DNA of 64,000 nucleotides from positions 15,028,144 to 15,092,143 of the forward strand of contig NC_065920.1 of assembly GCF_024586455.1 (NCBI RefSeq), written 5' to 3'. The DNA is from Bactrocera neohumeralis (lineage: Eukaryota; Arthropoda; Insecta; Diptera; Tephritidae). Position numbers and translations under genes: made by a program. Position 1 is the stretch's first letter; the number at the start of each line of letters is the position of its first letter. The notes beneath the pieces are model-generated. The model worked only from the letters and a program-made list of their open reading frames with translations, was not told where the DNA came from and did no database searches. This document shows positions 45,796 to 58,620 of the stretch, piece by piece.

Positions 45796-47924
45796 TCCAT
45801 CTTCTATGAATAATTGTTACCGCCTTGTAAAAGTGTAATGGAAAGTAATATATTTCGAGGAACAGTGCAAAATATGTGTATGACTTCATTTCCGGAATAA
45901 ATCACACAAAACTATAGATTTCTCTCGCAGTAAGAAAACATGAGGACTGTCTTATGGATAACCCGCTATACAAATAGTTGCTTCTGCTTATTTATTAAAT
46001 AAAAATTATCGAATTACTCAAGTCTATTCAAGTTTCTGAGAATAATCCCAGCTTTTGAAAAAAGGCTGATTTTAAGTTTCTACTTCGGAACAAATCTGTG
46101 CATAGTAGTTTGCTAATAAATAATGGGCATATATGTCAAACATATGTGTCCATTTCGACAGCGTATAGCTATGCTTTGCGTAAATTTAATACCTCTAAAT
46201 CTACACTTTATTGACTCCAATTGTGTCAATTGCCAAGCTACTCTTTTTCGTTGACGTCAGCTGAAGCTTGGGTTTTCCCTTATTCAAATTAGCCACCTAA
46301 TAATAAATAAGCTTTTCATTTTTATTGCCTATATCATATTTCTTTTCTGATGTAGGTTATATGGTATTTTTTGATATTTTGCTTAAACAAGTTTACCTAG
46401 AACTTTGAAAAAATAATATTTTAATTGAAAATTTTACGCACAACAAAAAATATTATGTTGATTTTTTGCATAAAAACATTTCTTCAACGCTTATAAGTAT
46501 GTTACACACCAATGGCTAACCAATCAAGGAGTACGTCATGTCGTATGAGCAACTGTTTATATGGCACTTGTATGAAAGATACATAGCATCACCTAAAATG
46601 CAAAAACGTATCACCAAAAATATCGAAATTCAGTTTTTTATTGTTTACGATTCACTACATCATATTATATATGTATATGTATGTAGCATAAAATTTTCAA
46701 CTTACGCTGCCAGATATAACCAATTTAACCAAAACTCAAATTTTGTTTCAATAGGAGTGGTTTTTATGTTAACGTTTTTCCATCGCCTGTGAACTTATAA
46801 AAGGGAATGTTACGTTATTTCGCATTTTGGGTGACGATGTTTATATCTGAATGCCTTGTTATGGAGTTAAAAATTAAGCTGTCATCCGTCCAATACTATT
46901 TACATACTTATATATATATATATTATTGTATATACATACAAGCATATGTATTTGTTGATAACGTCTCTTCGGGCGGTACTCTTACATGCTTTAAATATGG
47001 GCATTTTTCACTTATTAAGAGACTTTTGTTTCGAAATAAAATATTTACACTCTCGACTATTACTAATTTTTATTTATTTACAAAAATTCCTTTCTAACAA
47101 GTCTCTATTATAGTATGTATATCGATCCGTACAGTTATATACAGTAATGTGTGATATAAAAGCAATTTTTCAAGTCTCTCTAATAATTCGTAATAATCAT
47201 AAACAGTTTTTAGAACCACTTTCCAATAAACAAAAGCACTCACATTTGCGCGCGACTGTATCTAATAGTGTTATGTCTCGGAAATCGTAAACTAAATTAC
47301 ACATACGACTTGTAGATAAGTGAGCGTAAATGTGCACAAGAACACATACATCTTGTTGGCATACTGTCGATATTCGGAAGCCCTTTATGGCAATCCGTAC
47401 AACAAACAACGGAAGTGTTGCACTATGCTGTGTATGTATACTATGAGAGCCGTTTGTGTGTGAGGTGATGTGTGGTTGGCAAGCATTTAAGATGTGGTCA
47501 ATAGATTTTACACTCTCTGGTTTATTGTGCTCGCTTGGGATGTGCCGGCAGGCCGACCAAACGTCAACCAGCTTTTTGTTAGCTTTTTGCATACTTCTGT
47601 ACCATATTTGTATGTACACATATATATAAATATATATATACATACTCATATTTGTGATGAGTAAAAAGCTTACATACTCGTAAAAAAAGGCAAGAGCCGA
47701 AGCGAATTCGTCGATATGTTTTGTCAGTAAAAGTGCAAAGGCGAAATATTTTGTTGGTCGACCATGTGATGACCGGACATTTGGTCCGGTTCACAGTGTA
47801 ATTAAGTTGGTGTCAACTTACGGGTTATTTTATAATTTCGAATACTTAGCTGAGGTCTAGAAGCCGGCTTAAGTTGAAAGATTTTATTCAATAGCTGGTA
47901 TAAATTTAATAAAAAAATGAATAG
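45796..47924. other. AT-rich non-coding stretch
   Basis: No gene or element recognised. TATATA runs lie at 46908-46935 and 47615-47645. The 150-codon minus frame at 47197-47649 has no motif and starts in the second TA run. Confidence 0.5.
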
Positions 47925-48185
47925 CTAAGGACTAAGTTCAGATGCAACCGAACATTTTATACTTTTGAAAATTGCGGGAATCAAAGCCAGAGTTTCAGAA
48001 TCCAGGAAATTATAGTGCTGCATACTATTAAGATGGCACATACTAATAAAATGCTCCCATAGATTCATTCAGGTACCCCACATACCATACCCATATGGAG
48101 TAAAGTCACTGGGAAATTCAAAAATCTTTACTTAGTATATGGGAGCTAAAGGAATCTGGATTTCAAACAAAGGCTAATCCATTTC
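47925..48185 (+). mobile_element. possible head fragment of the Helitron/DINE-like family
   Basis: Begins with AAGTTCAGATGCAACCGAA then CATTTTATACTTTTGAAAAT, parallel to the block at 36045-36085. GCTCCCATAGATTCATT and TATATGGGAGCTAAAGGAAT follow near 48053 and 48138. In fly repeats known to me, such words precede the GTATGGCAGCTATA tandem units, but no units follow here. This is a detached head at best. Confidence 0.4.
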
Positions 48186-48299
48186 GCGGTTCCCTAAGAA
48201 AAAGAAAAAACACAGAAGCTTTAAATTTAATGAGGAATGTTCATTATCATTCGAAGGAACACTCTTTGGCATTTATTTTTTTAAGATTATCTTCTCCAA

Positions 48300-48715
48300 A
48301 TGTTGCCCGCGGCTACGTCTTAGATTGGACCGTTGAGTCCAATTTTCGATGCCTCGTTCGAGCATTTCGACTGGTAACTGGCAAATGGCACGTGTGATGT
48401 TTTGCTCCAAGGTTTAAATTGAAGCGGGATTGTTCGCATAGACTTAAAATACATAACACATAGGAAAAATTTAACAGTATGTTACCACATGATCCTGGCG
48501 ACCAACCAACCGGCTCAAAATGTGAATTTATCTGCTCACCGAAATGTTCTCTCAATAAATCCATTAGATGATGCGATGTGTGGGAAGTGGGCCATCTTGT
48601 TGAAACCAAATGTCGCCGAGGTCAGGAGCTTCATATGTTCTTATAACTATGACGAGTCCTTATCTGGATTTCCTTTGGCCAAATTTGGGTACTGTGAGTG
48701 ACAAACAAGGGAAAG
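48300..48715 (-). mobile_element. DDE transposase C-terminal relic (TVNG/PELDD family)
   Basis: The minus strand reads APDLGDIWFQQDG (near 48640-48600). A frameshift leads into HTSHHLMDLLREHFGEQI (near 48580-48530), then FEPVGWSPGS and, after a gap, IQTLEQNITRAICQLP-like residues near 48430-48380. These are the second catalytic block (WFQQDGATCHTSH) and following helices of the family seen at 39.2 and 11.6 kb. The part with YFLWG is degenerate. The codons retained are close enough to the family pattern that this copy is fairly young, but it is frameshifted and lacks the N-terminal half. Confidence 0.72.
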
Positions 48716-48947
48716 ATTTCATCAGGACATTGCCTTAGTGTAGAAGCACTATCAAGGGAACTGGAGCTCAAAAATGTTAGCAGATTAAAAATTAAAAAAA
48801 CTTATTTACTTAAAAAAGAGCTTCCAGACATTTAGGAAATATATGTATATATTATTCAATAATTTACTTCTCTTTTTAAGAAAACATTTTTTTTGTTTAC
48901 ATAATGTTGTTTTCTTCACTTCATTATTAATGCTTTTAACATGACTT

Positions 48948-49090
48948 GGAGAATACTTGGCCTAGGAGCGGAAGTCGTGAGATGCTTGAGTCATATGTGA
49001 AAGAAGCGCTTCCATTCCATCAGTTCCAAGTGAATGGAGCTCAGAGAACTTTCCTGACTTGCCGAACTTCTAGACATGACTCCCTAATTC
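48948..49090 (-). mobile_element. 5' leader piece of the second non-LTR family
   Basis: Contains GGAGAATACTTGGCCTAGGA, GCGGAAGTCGTGAGATGCTT and GAGTCATATGTGAAAGAAGC, then CAAGTGAATGGAGCTCAGAG and AGACATGACTCC. These match 29885-30016 in the same order. The left part of the block (GAGGGATCG..) is absent. Confidence 0.65.
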
Positions 49091-52000
49091 CTGGTGCATT
49101 GAAATAGTGATACAAGCTCTTATGTGATAAAAAAATTAAAAATTTGTAAACCAGTTTAATTCGATGCAATGCGAAATTTAGATCGCCAGCTCTTGCAATG
49201 ATATCAATACTTGTGTGAGATATTTCATAAATTTGAGAAATTTATTTTGAATCAGCGGCTTCGACATGCCAGCTTAGTAATCCAGCCCTACTTGACATTA
49301 TAAGCTTGCTGTGTAACTCTAGATATCACAGCGCAATTTAAAAAAATGATCTTTTATCGATTTCACCGCTTTTGCAACGCTCTCGTGCAATTTCCGATGC
49401 AAATTTCTGTTTTCAACTCGTAATAAAGTCCCGTAATAAAATTAGTGCATTGAAATTCATCACCTGGCAAACGGGAATATTATTATGACGTAACGTAATT
49501 ACATCTATCAAGTACGGCGTTGTAATAGCCACACTGGCAACACCTACATAAGTACATGCGTGTGCGCTTTAACGGCACATTCACACGCATATAATTTAGT
49601 TATATTCCATGCCATTACATATATTTATATTTATATATGTACATATGCGGCCGTGTGTTGTGTATGCGCCGGCAAAACATAAGGTGAACCACGAGTGCAT
49701 ATCCGCTTCCGCTACCGCCTCAACATCCGCTCGGCCAGAACAATAAGTTATCGCTTTGCCTGCTACATATTATGCAATTCATTAGCATGCAAATTCGTAA
49801 AACTCATCAGTTGCAGTGGCGTGAGGGCAGAGCTGCATGCCGCCGCCGGCCATAAAACCAAGCGCACCCACACAACGCATACACACACACACGGGTTTTA
49901 TACATATGATTTACTTGCCAAGGTGTTTGCGTTGTTGCAACTTCATGCGCTGCATATTTATATCCACATAACGTCATATCTGCATATCATGTATATATGT
50001 TTGTCTGTTGGTTATGCGCTTATACTTTTTCGAGGCAGCATTACTATGCGAGCATATGCTGGCGTATTGATATGCACAAAGTTTATATGCCAAACTTTTT
50101 AAACAAATAGTGCAGACAATGTGTCTGCGGTCGCCGGCCCCGCTGTTGTAAGCCAGCTTTGCGTGTACACCCACTTTTTTTAAGGCTTTCCCCACCAGCC
50201 ACGACCTTGCGCGCATAACTCCTTTTGCCCACAAAGCGTATTATCGGCAAAGTGTGGCACGTTGCATGCAAGTATGCCACATGCCTCACTGCGAAAATTG
50301 AGAACCGCTTTTGTTTCCACTTTTTTTGTTGTTTTTTTTCCTTATTTCATTTTATGCAGTTTACTGTTAGCGGTGCAATGTTGGCTGCACAAGTTCGCCT
50401 GATTGTTAAGTGCGTAAACGCTCTTCACACATACACACACGCACATATTTTCTGCATAGCAGTTTCTGGGCTGCAATGCTCGTTTCCACATATTCTTACT
50501 TACACATTCGTATTGTTGTGCATTGGCGTGATATTTGCCGGTCGGATGAAGAGTTCGCCCTCATGGTATTGGTTACGAGGTGCATATACCTGGGTCAATA
50601 TGTCAGAGCTACAAAAATAACAAGATTTATGAGCGTTCGTCGGCGCGTGTGCTGATTTGTTTAGATTCTGGTAACTCGAGAAGAAAAGTGTTGGCTGAAA
50701 AATTGGTATTTTCTATTTTACTGTTATGCGTGCGTGTGCTTTCCCAAGCTCTACCGACTTGTAAATAACTCAGCAAGGTGTGGTAAATATTTTCGATTGA
50801 GGTATTCTTCGATTTGTTAGGTGATTTTCGATTCAGGAATTCGTCAAAATATGGAGAAATTGCCGTAATCATTTTGGTATAAAGTTCATCGATCTTTGTG
50901 ATCTTTAGATCTCTCGAATTTTGCAGTATGAGTGGTTAGAGAAGACCTCATATTGGCAATTGCTACGTTTGGCTGGAAAAAGTGTTCAGGAAAAGAGTGG
51001 AAACAGTTGAAATGACTTTATGAACTTATAATAAGATCAGTGTTAAAAAGAATTTTGCCTCTGAAATTATGAAACTGCCACCGCGATTGAGAAAGTTCAT
51101 TACACTTGACCTCCAATTTTTCCAACAATTAGCCTCTATCCAGCTTGAAATCTATTGCAATAAAACCATAGCTAAGATCGAATGGAATAAAAGCCTCCAA
51201 ACGACTCATGAGCTGCTGAGAGGCCCACCAGTAAGGCAATATTAACTGGAATAACAAAAAAAAAACAATATTTTAAGCTTTTATTTTGCGAAAATTTGAA
51301 GTTTTTCGTTTCAGAGATGTGATATAAAACTCCTAGTGTAATTGGCTCCTAAAAGTTTATACGCGCTTTTTTCGAATTCTTATTTTCAGAGAAGAAAATT
51401 TTTCTGAAACGGCTACACAAGTAAAATTAGCTGGCTCTCTAGTCAAATATATAGAGATGAATATTCTGTAAGACCTACAGATCCTTTCTAATACCAGAAG
51501 GAGTTTCATTTGAAAACCAACTTAAGGATTCTTCATACAAGATGTCAACGCTTTTTAAAGTTAAGGTAGTTGATATATAATTTTGATTCTTCATTTTTCC
51601 GTTCTAGATAAGACCGCATAGAATCAGAGAAAATGTCCCAGTACCTCCTTTATGCCTACTTACCTTATTTTCAATTTCTACACATGTCAACGTTAATAAT
51701 GGCCAAACGGATCGCATGGAATGTATGTCAGTACTGATCAGTGATAAGGCCATTAAGACGCGGGGTTTCCATGACGAAAACACAGATCGACACTTAAAAT
51801 CTTAACACATCAGATTTATCAATAATTTCGATTTTAAATAATAAATAAAGCTCTAATCTCAGTTGCTTTGTACAGAAACATTTACAGTGTACAATAAAAA
51901 ACCCCATGCGGTTATTTTATTTTAGTCTAAGAGATAGAATCTATATTACACTCTCTGAATTAATCGATGAAATTCAGAAATGAAGAGTTTTTTGCAAAGT

Positions 52001-53439
52001 TATTCAACACATACCCTGTATTTCGAACTATATAGAGTTGCAAGTTTAAATTTGAATATTTGTTGTCGTTAGCACCAAAAGGTGATAATAATATAATATG
52101 AGTAATATCAGTGACTGGTGAACATTTTCACACACAGTTGGACATAAATATGTATGTTGATGTATAGTATAAGCTCCTGCATAACCAAAGCTTAATGTAA
52201 GTAACGAATTTAATTCATTGTTGTGCAAATTTGTTTATCCAGCGTTGATGACATGCAGTTTCTAGGAAAATAGAATATTTAATGCGCTTTGGAAAACCAA
52301 TTGATTAGTAACACAATTTACAACAATAAACAGATACAATCGGCTTTGAGATGAGCACTTTTACAACAAAGCTCGGCACACATACACGCGTAAAGGACAT
52401 AATCGGCAATAACAAGCGCCTGTAAGCGGCTTGTAGCTTGTAATTCACGCTTACTCGCATTACTTTTTAATAACAGGCGACTTAAGCACGCCTACAGCGC
52501 TGTCACACTCATCGAGGATTAAGTCGTTAGGTATCTAGCGCGCGCTGCTCCTTGCAAGCCAAACACTAATTAATATTTTAATTTATGCCGAGATACTCGC
52601 TTTGTGCAAATATTTACTGCTCGCTGCTTACGTACTTGCGTTTATAATTAATGCGTGCCAGGCATTCGTAAATAAAAACGTGACGGTGAGTAAACATGTG
52701 TGCGCATGTGTGTGTGCGTGTGTGTTTGTACAGTGATTGCATGTTAACAAAGGGACTTATTGTGCGAATGCAAGCAAATTTTATAGCTTATTAACATGTC
52801 GATGACGATAAGTTAATTGCTTTATGACGTAATGCAAAGCTGAAATATGCACAGTGCTGCCAGATTTGTTGCTGTAAATAAATACAATTACAAGTGTGAG
52901 TGTAATTGGATGCTTTGCTTTTGTGCGTAGCGATGTGCATGCGCAACATTGACGCGGTCGAAGAATTCTTCGTTAGCATAGTGCGAGAATAAGTAGAGGC
53001 CGGTGTTGCGCATCTGGTTCGGAAGTGATTCGAGGAGTTTTAGTTGGAAAACAGTACGACTGATAAGATTAAAATTTCAAAAAAATCCTTCAAAATATAT
53101 CAATCTTATTTACTAGCCCATCTACAAAATGGCCGGAAATCCAACTCGAAACTCAAAAATTAATATATTTTCCTCAGCTCAAATCAAAGAACTTCAAACA
53201 AGCTTTGAAAGCTTATGACAAATGTCAACACTCTGATGACCTAATTTATCATTCTAAGCGCTAATTTTAGAGTTTAAGAAAGATTTGCCAAATTCCGTTT
53301 TGGCCCAAAAACAGTGTCACCACCGCTTTGAATCCCTGGCTAGGCTAAATAGATTTGACTGTTTTGAAATGAAGGAGACTTTTAGCTGAAGTTAGGTTAT
53401 GAGGTCGATCCCAACAAGGACCTCATCAGGACACCTTAG
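49091..53439. other. long non-coding stretch without recognised elements
   Basis: No gene or mobile element recognised in some 4.3 kb. Two GC-richer blocks with CA/GT words (49500-50750 and 52370-53000) alternate with AT-rich spacer. The frames at 49695-50102 and 50225-50620 have no domain and are rich in His, Tyr and Cys from the CA/GT words. The two blocks are candidates for regulatory DNA. Confidence 0.5.
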
Positions 53440-53990
53440 AACTCCACTCCGCTAGTGTTGTTGTAACAGATTCTAACACACTTACAAACATCGCTTTGTG
53501 TCTATCACAAATTTGTTGAGACGGCAAATATCAGTTTTGGCTAAGACTCCTGATATTTGGCTAACACTCCTGGTTCGCCGAGATGATTTAACCTCATTCT
53601 TGCCAAGGTTGGATAAAATAAAAGAAAAAGTGACTGGTTGTTTCCATCTCACCTTCCATACAACTTCGACTACTTGCATCCCATACGATGTTGATCATGA
53701 ATGTCTTTTGGGCAATGTCCTCAAAGAATCCCAACAATTGCGACAAGATGAACTTTGCTAAGAGCAAGTAGTTCGGTTGATCGACTCTGGTCCAAAATGG
53801 CACACGAGTTCCATTGGTCCTGCGTTAAGACTCAAGATACCAATGGAAATCCAACTCGATGCCATTCCGATGTGAGCGGGGCAAAGATACCCCCTTTTGG
53901 CTAGCTCTTGTGCCAGGCACCCAAACGAATCAAAGAATGAAATAGCTTGATGCCATTTTTAGTGAAAACAGATGCTTCTAATTCTAGTGA
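53440..53990 (-). mobile_element. C-terminal RNase H relic of a non-LTR retrotransposon
   Basis: On the minus strand KLFHSLIRLGAWHKS (near 53945) is a decayed IRLVWVPGH, and APLTSEWHRVGFPLVS follows (53885-53840). Next come VDQPNYLLLAKFILSQLLGF (near 53790-53730), SRSCMEGEMETTSHFFFYF (near 53675-53620), the cysteine knuckle with the HFL--C part damaged, and ISGVLAKTDICRLNKFVIDT then KR near 53540-53490. The last block matches those near 15.7 and 11.3 kb. A direct duplication of TTTGGCTAAnACTCCTG (53536 and 53559) adds codons in the end part. The frame is split in two, so the copy is inactive. Confidence 0.8.
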
Positions 53991-54370
53991 GGACAGAGAC
54001 TCCTTGACTAACTTTGAGTACACAGTTAGCGAGTTCAGCGAGAGACTGTTAGTAGTGGGAAATATATTGCTCTACTACCAAAAGCTTTCGTATAAACTAA
54101 AATAACCACAGAGGTGAAAACTGATTTCAAATCAAACTTCTACAATTCCCCTGGTATCCATATTCCAAGAACTTGATATGTGATTAGAGTTTTGAAAGCA
54201 AAAAGAGGAGTGCACGATTTGAAAGAGTGCATAATTTTCATCAACTTACGGGTTTGAGCTAATTTTCTAGCCAACTTAAGATAAAAATTATATAAAAAAG
54301 CTTGATAAGGTCGTTGGTTTCATGGTTTTAAATATGAAAATTCTAACACAATTTTTGACAGCAAACAGTT
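53991..54370. other. non-coding stretch
   Basis: No gene recognised. It leads into the tandem array at 54371. Confidence 0.4.
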
Positions 54371-55020
54371 GAAAGCTTAAAAACTGAAAAGCTGTATGAC
54401 TGCTTTATAAGAACTTGTTCCGAATATTTAACAATGGACTTCTGATTTATGAATACGAAATAGCAAAAAGCAAAATGGTGACGAAAGCTTAAAAAGTCAA
54501 AAGCTCTATGAAAGCTTTATTACAATCTGTTACGATTACTTAGCAATGGACTTCTAATTTATGAAAATTAAACAGCAAAAAACTGATGAAAGCTTAGAAA
54601 ACTCAAAAGCTCAATGAAAGCTTTATTAGAACTTGTTACGATTATTTAGCAATGGACTTCAAAGATTAGAAAAAATTGGGACTGACGTAATTTTCCGCAG
54701 TCTCCTAAGCAATGTTTTTCTTTATAAAAACTCTATAAAAGCTTTTTATAAACTTTCTTATTTGATTTAATAAGATATCAGACAATAAGCTTCATCTTTT
54801 TAATAAGATCATTGCAAAGCTCTAAAAAAGCGCAAATATTTTTATCAAAGCTCTAATAAATTTCGAATTTTAGGATAGTAAAAAGAAAAAGAAAGACGAA
54901 ATTAAATTTTAACCTTTTACTTTCTAAGAAGTCTTTATCTGCTTTTTATCAACTTCCACATTTGGCCTAATAACTGATCACACAGAAAGCTTTCCTATTT
55001 TTCATAACATTGTGACAAGA
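54371..55020. repeat. composite AGCTTT-rich tandem repeat array
   Basis: Three units begin GAAAGCTTA at 54371, 54483 and 54588 (periods 112 and 105). Each is followed by AAAAGCTnTATG, GCTTTAT, GTTnCGAnTA and TAGCAATGGACTTC or a close variant. A second repeat follows: GCTTTTTATAAACTTTCTTA and TTTGATTTAATAA at 54741-54773 recur exactly 200 bases on as GCTTTTTATCAACTTCCACA and TTTGGCCTAATAA at 54941-54973. The array has no coding content. Confidence 0.75.
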
Positions 55021-57019
55021 TATTCTACTAATTTTTTTTGGAACTAACCCTAATAACGTACAACAAATGGTCGGGAGTCAGGTGAGACAATATATACGCT
55101 ATTTTTAACGAGGGTCGATTTGAAGTGATGTCTTTTAAGTTCATATAAAGGAAAGAACCACTGTTGCATGTTGTCTACTATTTTTTTGCATTACTCGGTA
55201 TTTTATCAGAAATATCAAGCACTTCAATTTAGCCACTCTCAATTTATCGCTGGGTGCAAAAATGTTACCAAATCGCTTCGATGCCTTTGTATTTACGATC
55301 GAATGCACTCGCTGCATATGTAGGCGCATATGCCAACATTTGCTGGCATTGAGTTGAGCAGCGCGGCGCGCACTCGTTAATCAAGTGTAACACAATGCAA
55401 ATTACCAAGATTGCAACACGCATCCTCTTGTACGCCAACAACACGCTTACAGCAACGGCGCGCACTGTTCGCGCCACCGCCCCGCCGTGCGCCGCCAAAA
55501 GGCACCCACAATTGTCTATTCGAGTTTCAACAATTATGCATTTCCGTTTTCCGGCGGCTGCCCCAAAGGCGGATTTCCTTCGTTTTCAATTAAGTATGCA
55601 AATTAAAAGCCACTAAAGTATAAATGTGCGAACAAACTTAAAAAAAACAACAAAAAACAAGTGGAAAAAGCAATGCGCACAATGGCGTAGGCGAAATGGC
55701 GCATGAAATCGCATACGAAGGGTGCATTGAAATAAGATTGTAATGAGATTTCGCGGCGAAATTTGTTTGATTAGACCCTGCGGGCCGGCAGAAAATATCT
55801 GTAATATGGCGCCTAATTATTGTCGCGTATTTGGGGCAAATGTACATGATTTTTTCTTTTCCTTTTAGCTGCGCTCATCAGCGCGCCAACGCGACAGCTT
55901 AGCGCCGCTGATTGCCACTATCAACCGCGTTCAATGTGAAATGGAAAACGTTGAAAAAGATGAAGCGCACTTGATGATTGCAAAGCTCTTCATACCCTTA
56001 TTCTTTCTACCATTTAATTGTCATTTGCATTACACTGCAATCGAATTTTCTTTATTCACTTTGCGCCACTGTTTTCAGCGAGTTTTCCCCTAATTAATAA
56101 ATCGAATTTTAATTCTTTTCAACGCCACAGCGCGTTTGTCGATTGTTTGCCGTCTGCTTGATTGCCGCGCGCGCTCTCTTACGCTTGGCGTCGGCGTCAC
56201 GCCGTAGGATGCGCCGTTGAAGGATGCTTCACCGGCGCGCGTTTTGCCAACTTTAGCGTTTGTAATTAGATCTCAATTAGTTGGTAAGTACGCGAAGGTG
56301 CAGCGCTGCTATGCAAACGCTGTTACGCGCAATTCGATTTGCCGCGCCGACAGACGCATCCTCATTCCAATCAGTGCGCTAGAACATTTTGATTAAGCTC
56401 GTTTTGCCACTGCCAGAAATCATGTTTGCACGCGCTTGCCGCTTGTAGATAATCCTCTGCGCTTTGCTGGCTTCTATGCGGAACATTACTGTTCTTGTAA
56501 TTGTTCGGTACTTGCGTGTTGCTTAGCGGTTTTGCAGTTCACACCATTCGGCGACTACACTAATAAACGGTGTATTGCGGTGGATTTACTGCGGTGTAAA
56601 AACTAAACACAATTAGCGCATATAATTGTTGCAGCAACAATAAGGAGCAACGTAACAACAACACATAGCGCATACGTTGTAGTTGTAAGATTGTAATACG
56701 AGCTTTTAGCACGTTGTAAACAATGGAAACCACACGATTTCGCTTAATTGCCTCAACTTCTCTGTCCTTGAATTATGGTGCGAATGCAGCCTTGTTGCAG
56801 CCATTTGCATAAACATGCAACTTTTGTATGTGGCTGGGCAAAAAGGTGGAGATTGACGACAGTTCGTCCAGTGGGCAATATTAAAAATACATTTGGCAAA
56901 TTTAAGATACCGCATTTCAGATAATCTTTAAAGTTATTATTTCACAAAATTTTTTAGGTTAACTTAATCCAAGTGGTCGAAGCTAGCAGAGATCTCACTT
57001 AAAACGCTTATAATAGATC
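55021..57019. other. unique GC-richer block
   Basis: No gene or mobile element recognised. Bases 55280-56500 are notably GC-rich, with GCGCGC and CGCCGC words and TGCAAAT/ATTTGCAT and TTAATTA words. The short frames there are not convincing exons. This is the longest clean, GC-rich, transposon-free block and a good candidate for conserved regulatory DNA. Confidence 0.5.
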
Positions 57020-57130
57020 ATAAAACCATTACAAACGGACAAAGCGCTTTGAGCCTATCACATATCCTACTGACCCCTTAAGAGACATTGGACAGCTGAT
57101 GTGAAAAAATAAGGTTTTTTCCACCAATTG
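57020..57130 (-). mobile_element. possible C-terminal scrap of a non-LTR ORF2
   Basis: The minus strand reads KGSVGYVIGSKRFVRL and a stop, matching the CVIGSKRFV end of the copy near 15.75 kb and RLNKFVIDTKR near 53.5 kb. Only the last 15 or so codons can be aligned with confidence. Confidence 0.4.
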
Positions 57131-57789
57131 CATCGATGAGGCTGAATTGGGTTACCACCCGGGAGAACAAATCGGCGTAACGATGTCCTAAGTGTGGTTG
57201 TCGGCGGTCAAACAGACTTATATAAAGGTAATTGGCAGAGGTTCTTCTGCCAATTTCATACTTATTAGATCCGAAGCCTAATATTTATAAGACACCTCCG
57301 ATCCGAAATATAGAACGTAGAGTGGTTTGCAATGTCTACCGATGGGCGACTATTTCACACATTTCTTATCATGAATTTCGGAAATACTTAGGTTCTGTGT
57401 GTCAGAGTAATTTTTCAATATTTTCGCAACCGTTTGAGCGAACTTTTGTGAAATCCTGCTTGTGACTTCGTGTGCTTATTCGGACGTGGTGGCTGTATTA
57501 ACGCTAAGTGCTGTGCACAATTCGCTTGCATTAGCTAATAACAAAGTAATTAAGTGCCTCGCGTTGCTGACACACTTTTGTCCACATAAATTCCAAAGCC
57601 GAAATTCGACTTAAAATACAGGTGATGCTGTAAAAGACACCAGTGGCTTTTGAAACTTTTGAAAGTGCTTGAAATTTCCTTTCAGCTCCACTTTGGAGAT
57701 CAGTCATGTAATTTTACCTTATTTCAGATATAATATTATAACTATAAAAAGTGTATATAGCATAGCAATTTCTCACTTAAGTATTCATT
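57131..57789. other. non-coding stretch
   Basis: No gene recognised. The 77-codon plus frame at 57232-57465 has no motif. Confidence 0.4.
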
Positions 57790-58170
57790 TTAGGTAGGTA
57801 GGTAAGTACAGTGGATGACTAACGACGCACATAGGTCTTTAGGAAGCACATTGTAAAACCACTGCGACTAAAATTCCCTTAATTCGTTGTGTTCACTCCG
57901 ACCGACCGCATGCTTCTGATGATGTTGATTAGTACAAAAGTTGTTGAAGATGTGTTATAGTCTCCCCAACATCTACCTTAAGACAGCTTTTACAATAGTA
58001 GGCATATCAGCCAATTCGACAGTGACTTGTTGGCACTCTTACTAGAGTTCTTATCTCATTGCTTTGGAATTTTAATAGTCGCGATTTACAATTCATATTC
58101 TATTCCACGTTTTCTGCTTATTGCTCAAGTTAAGGATTGATTTCACCTGTACTCAGATTGATGTATAACA
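57790..58170 (-). mobile_element. 3' end of an RNase H-type non-LTR retrotransposon
   Basis: The minus strand gives the region after RNase H: IRTLVRVPTSHCRIG (near 58050), YCKSCLKVDVGETITHLQQL (near 57990-57935), then a 3' UTR with GTGGTTTTACAATGTGCTTC. That UTR is shared with 3390-3420 (AGTGGTTTAACAATGAGCCT) and, in part, with 5225-5265. It ends in ATCCACTGTACTTACC and a short TACC run at 57791-57805. The boundary is therefore well defined. Upstream, at about 58180, it abuts the start of another element. Confidence 0.68.
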
Positions 58171-58179
58171 GTTTTGTCT

Positions 58180-58620
58180 GCATCAACCAGCTGGGCAGCG
58201 GCACCTTTCCAATTAAGGTACCGGACATTTTAGGTGCATTTTCTTAAATCGAAATGCTTTTGCCATGGTCGTCAACAAAAGGAGGGTCTCTCGTTCAAAG
58301 CTGTTGTTTGGTTTTCATTGGGAGCGTTTTTAGGTGGCGGGTCCCAAGCCCAGCACACAATATGCATATTGGGAACAGAATTTAAGTTCAATTCTATAAA
58401 ATTTTGAGACTCCATGGTGTTGGATGGAGACGGAGTACCAAGTATCTTAGGATGTCCCTTACAACAGACGACTAATAGGGAGCAGTCTTTCAATCTAAGA
58501 GCTGAATTCGCTGTTAGTTGGTTGTAGAACAAAATTGTGCCTCGTAAAAGTAAAAAGACGTTAAGTGCTTGAAATTCGCGACCATTCCGATTACTTATAC
58601 CTGACAGTCGCAAAACAGTG
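58180..58620 (-). mobile_element. 5' leader and endonuclease start of the second non-LTR family
   Basis: On the minus strand a leader runs from about 58620. It includes WDPPPKNAPNENQTTALNER (58350-58285), also present in part at 29.8 and 45.6 kb. At 58240-58195 it reaches RKCT-NVRYLNWKGAAAQLVD, resembling the start of an apurinic-type endonuclease domain (TWNVRSLN). The endonuclease breaks off right there. The following DNA belongs to the 3' end of an RNase H-type copy, so the join is either a nested insertion or a template-switch chimera. The 113-codon frame across the leader is incidental or a relic of ORF1. Confidence 0.6.

Noticed and set aside
47197..47649. 150-codon minus frame
   Set aside because: Starts inside a TA microsatellite, and the composition is that of spacer. 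No motif or neighbouring exon signals.
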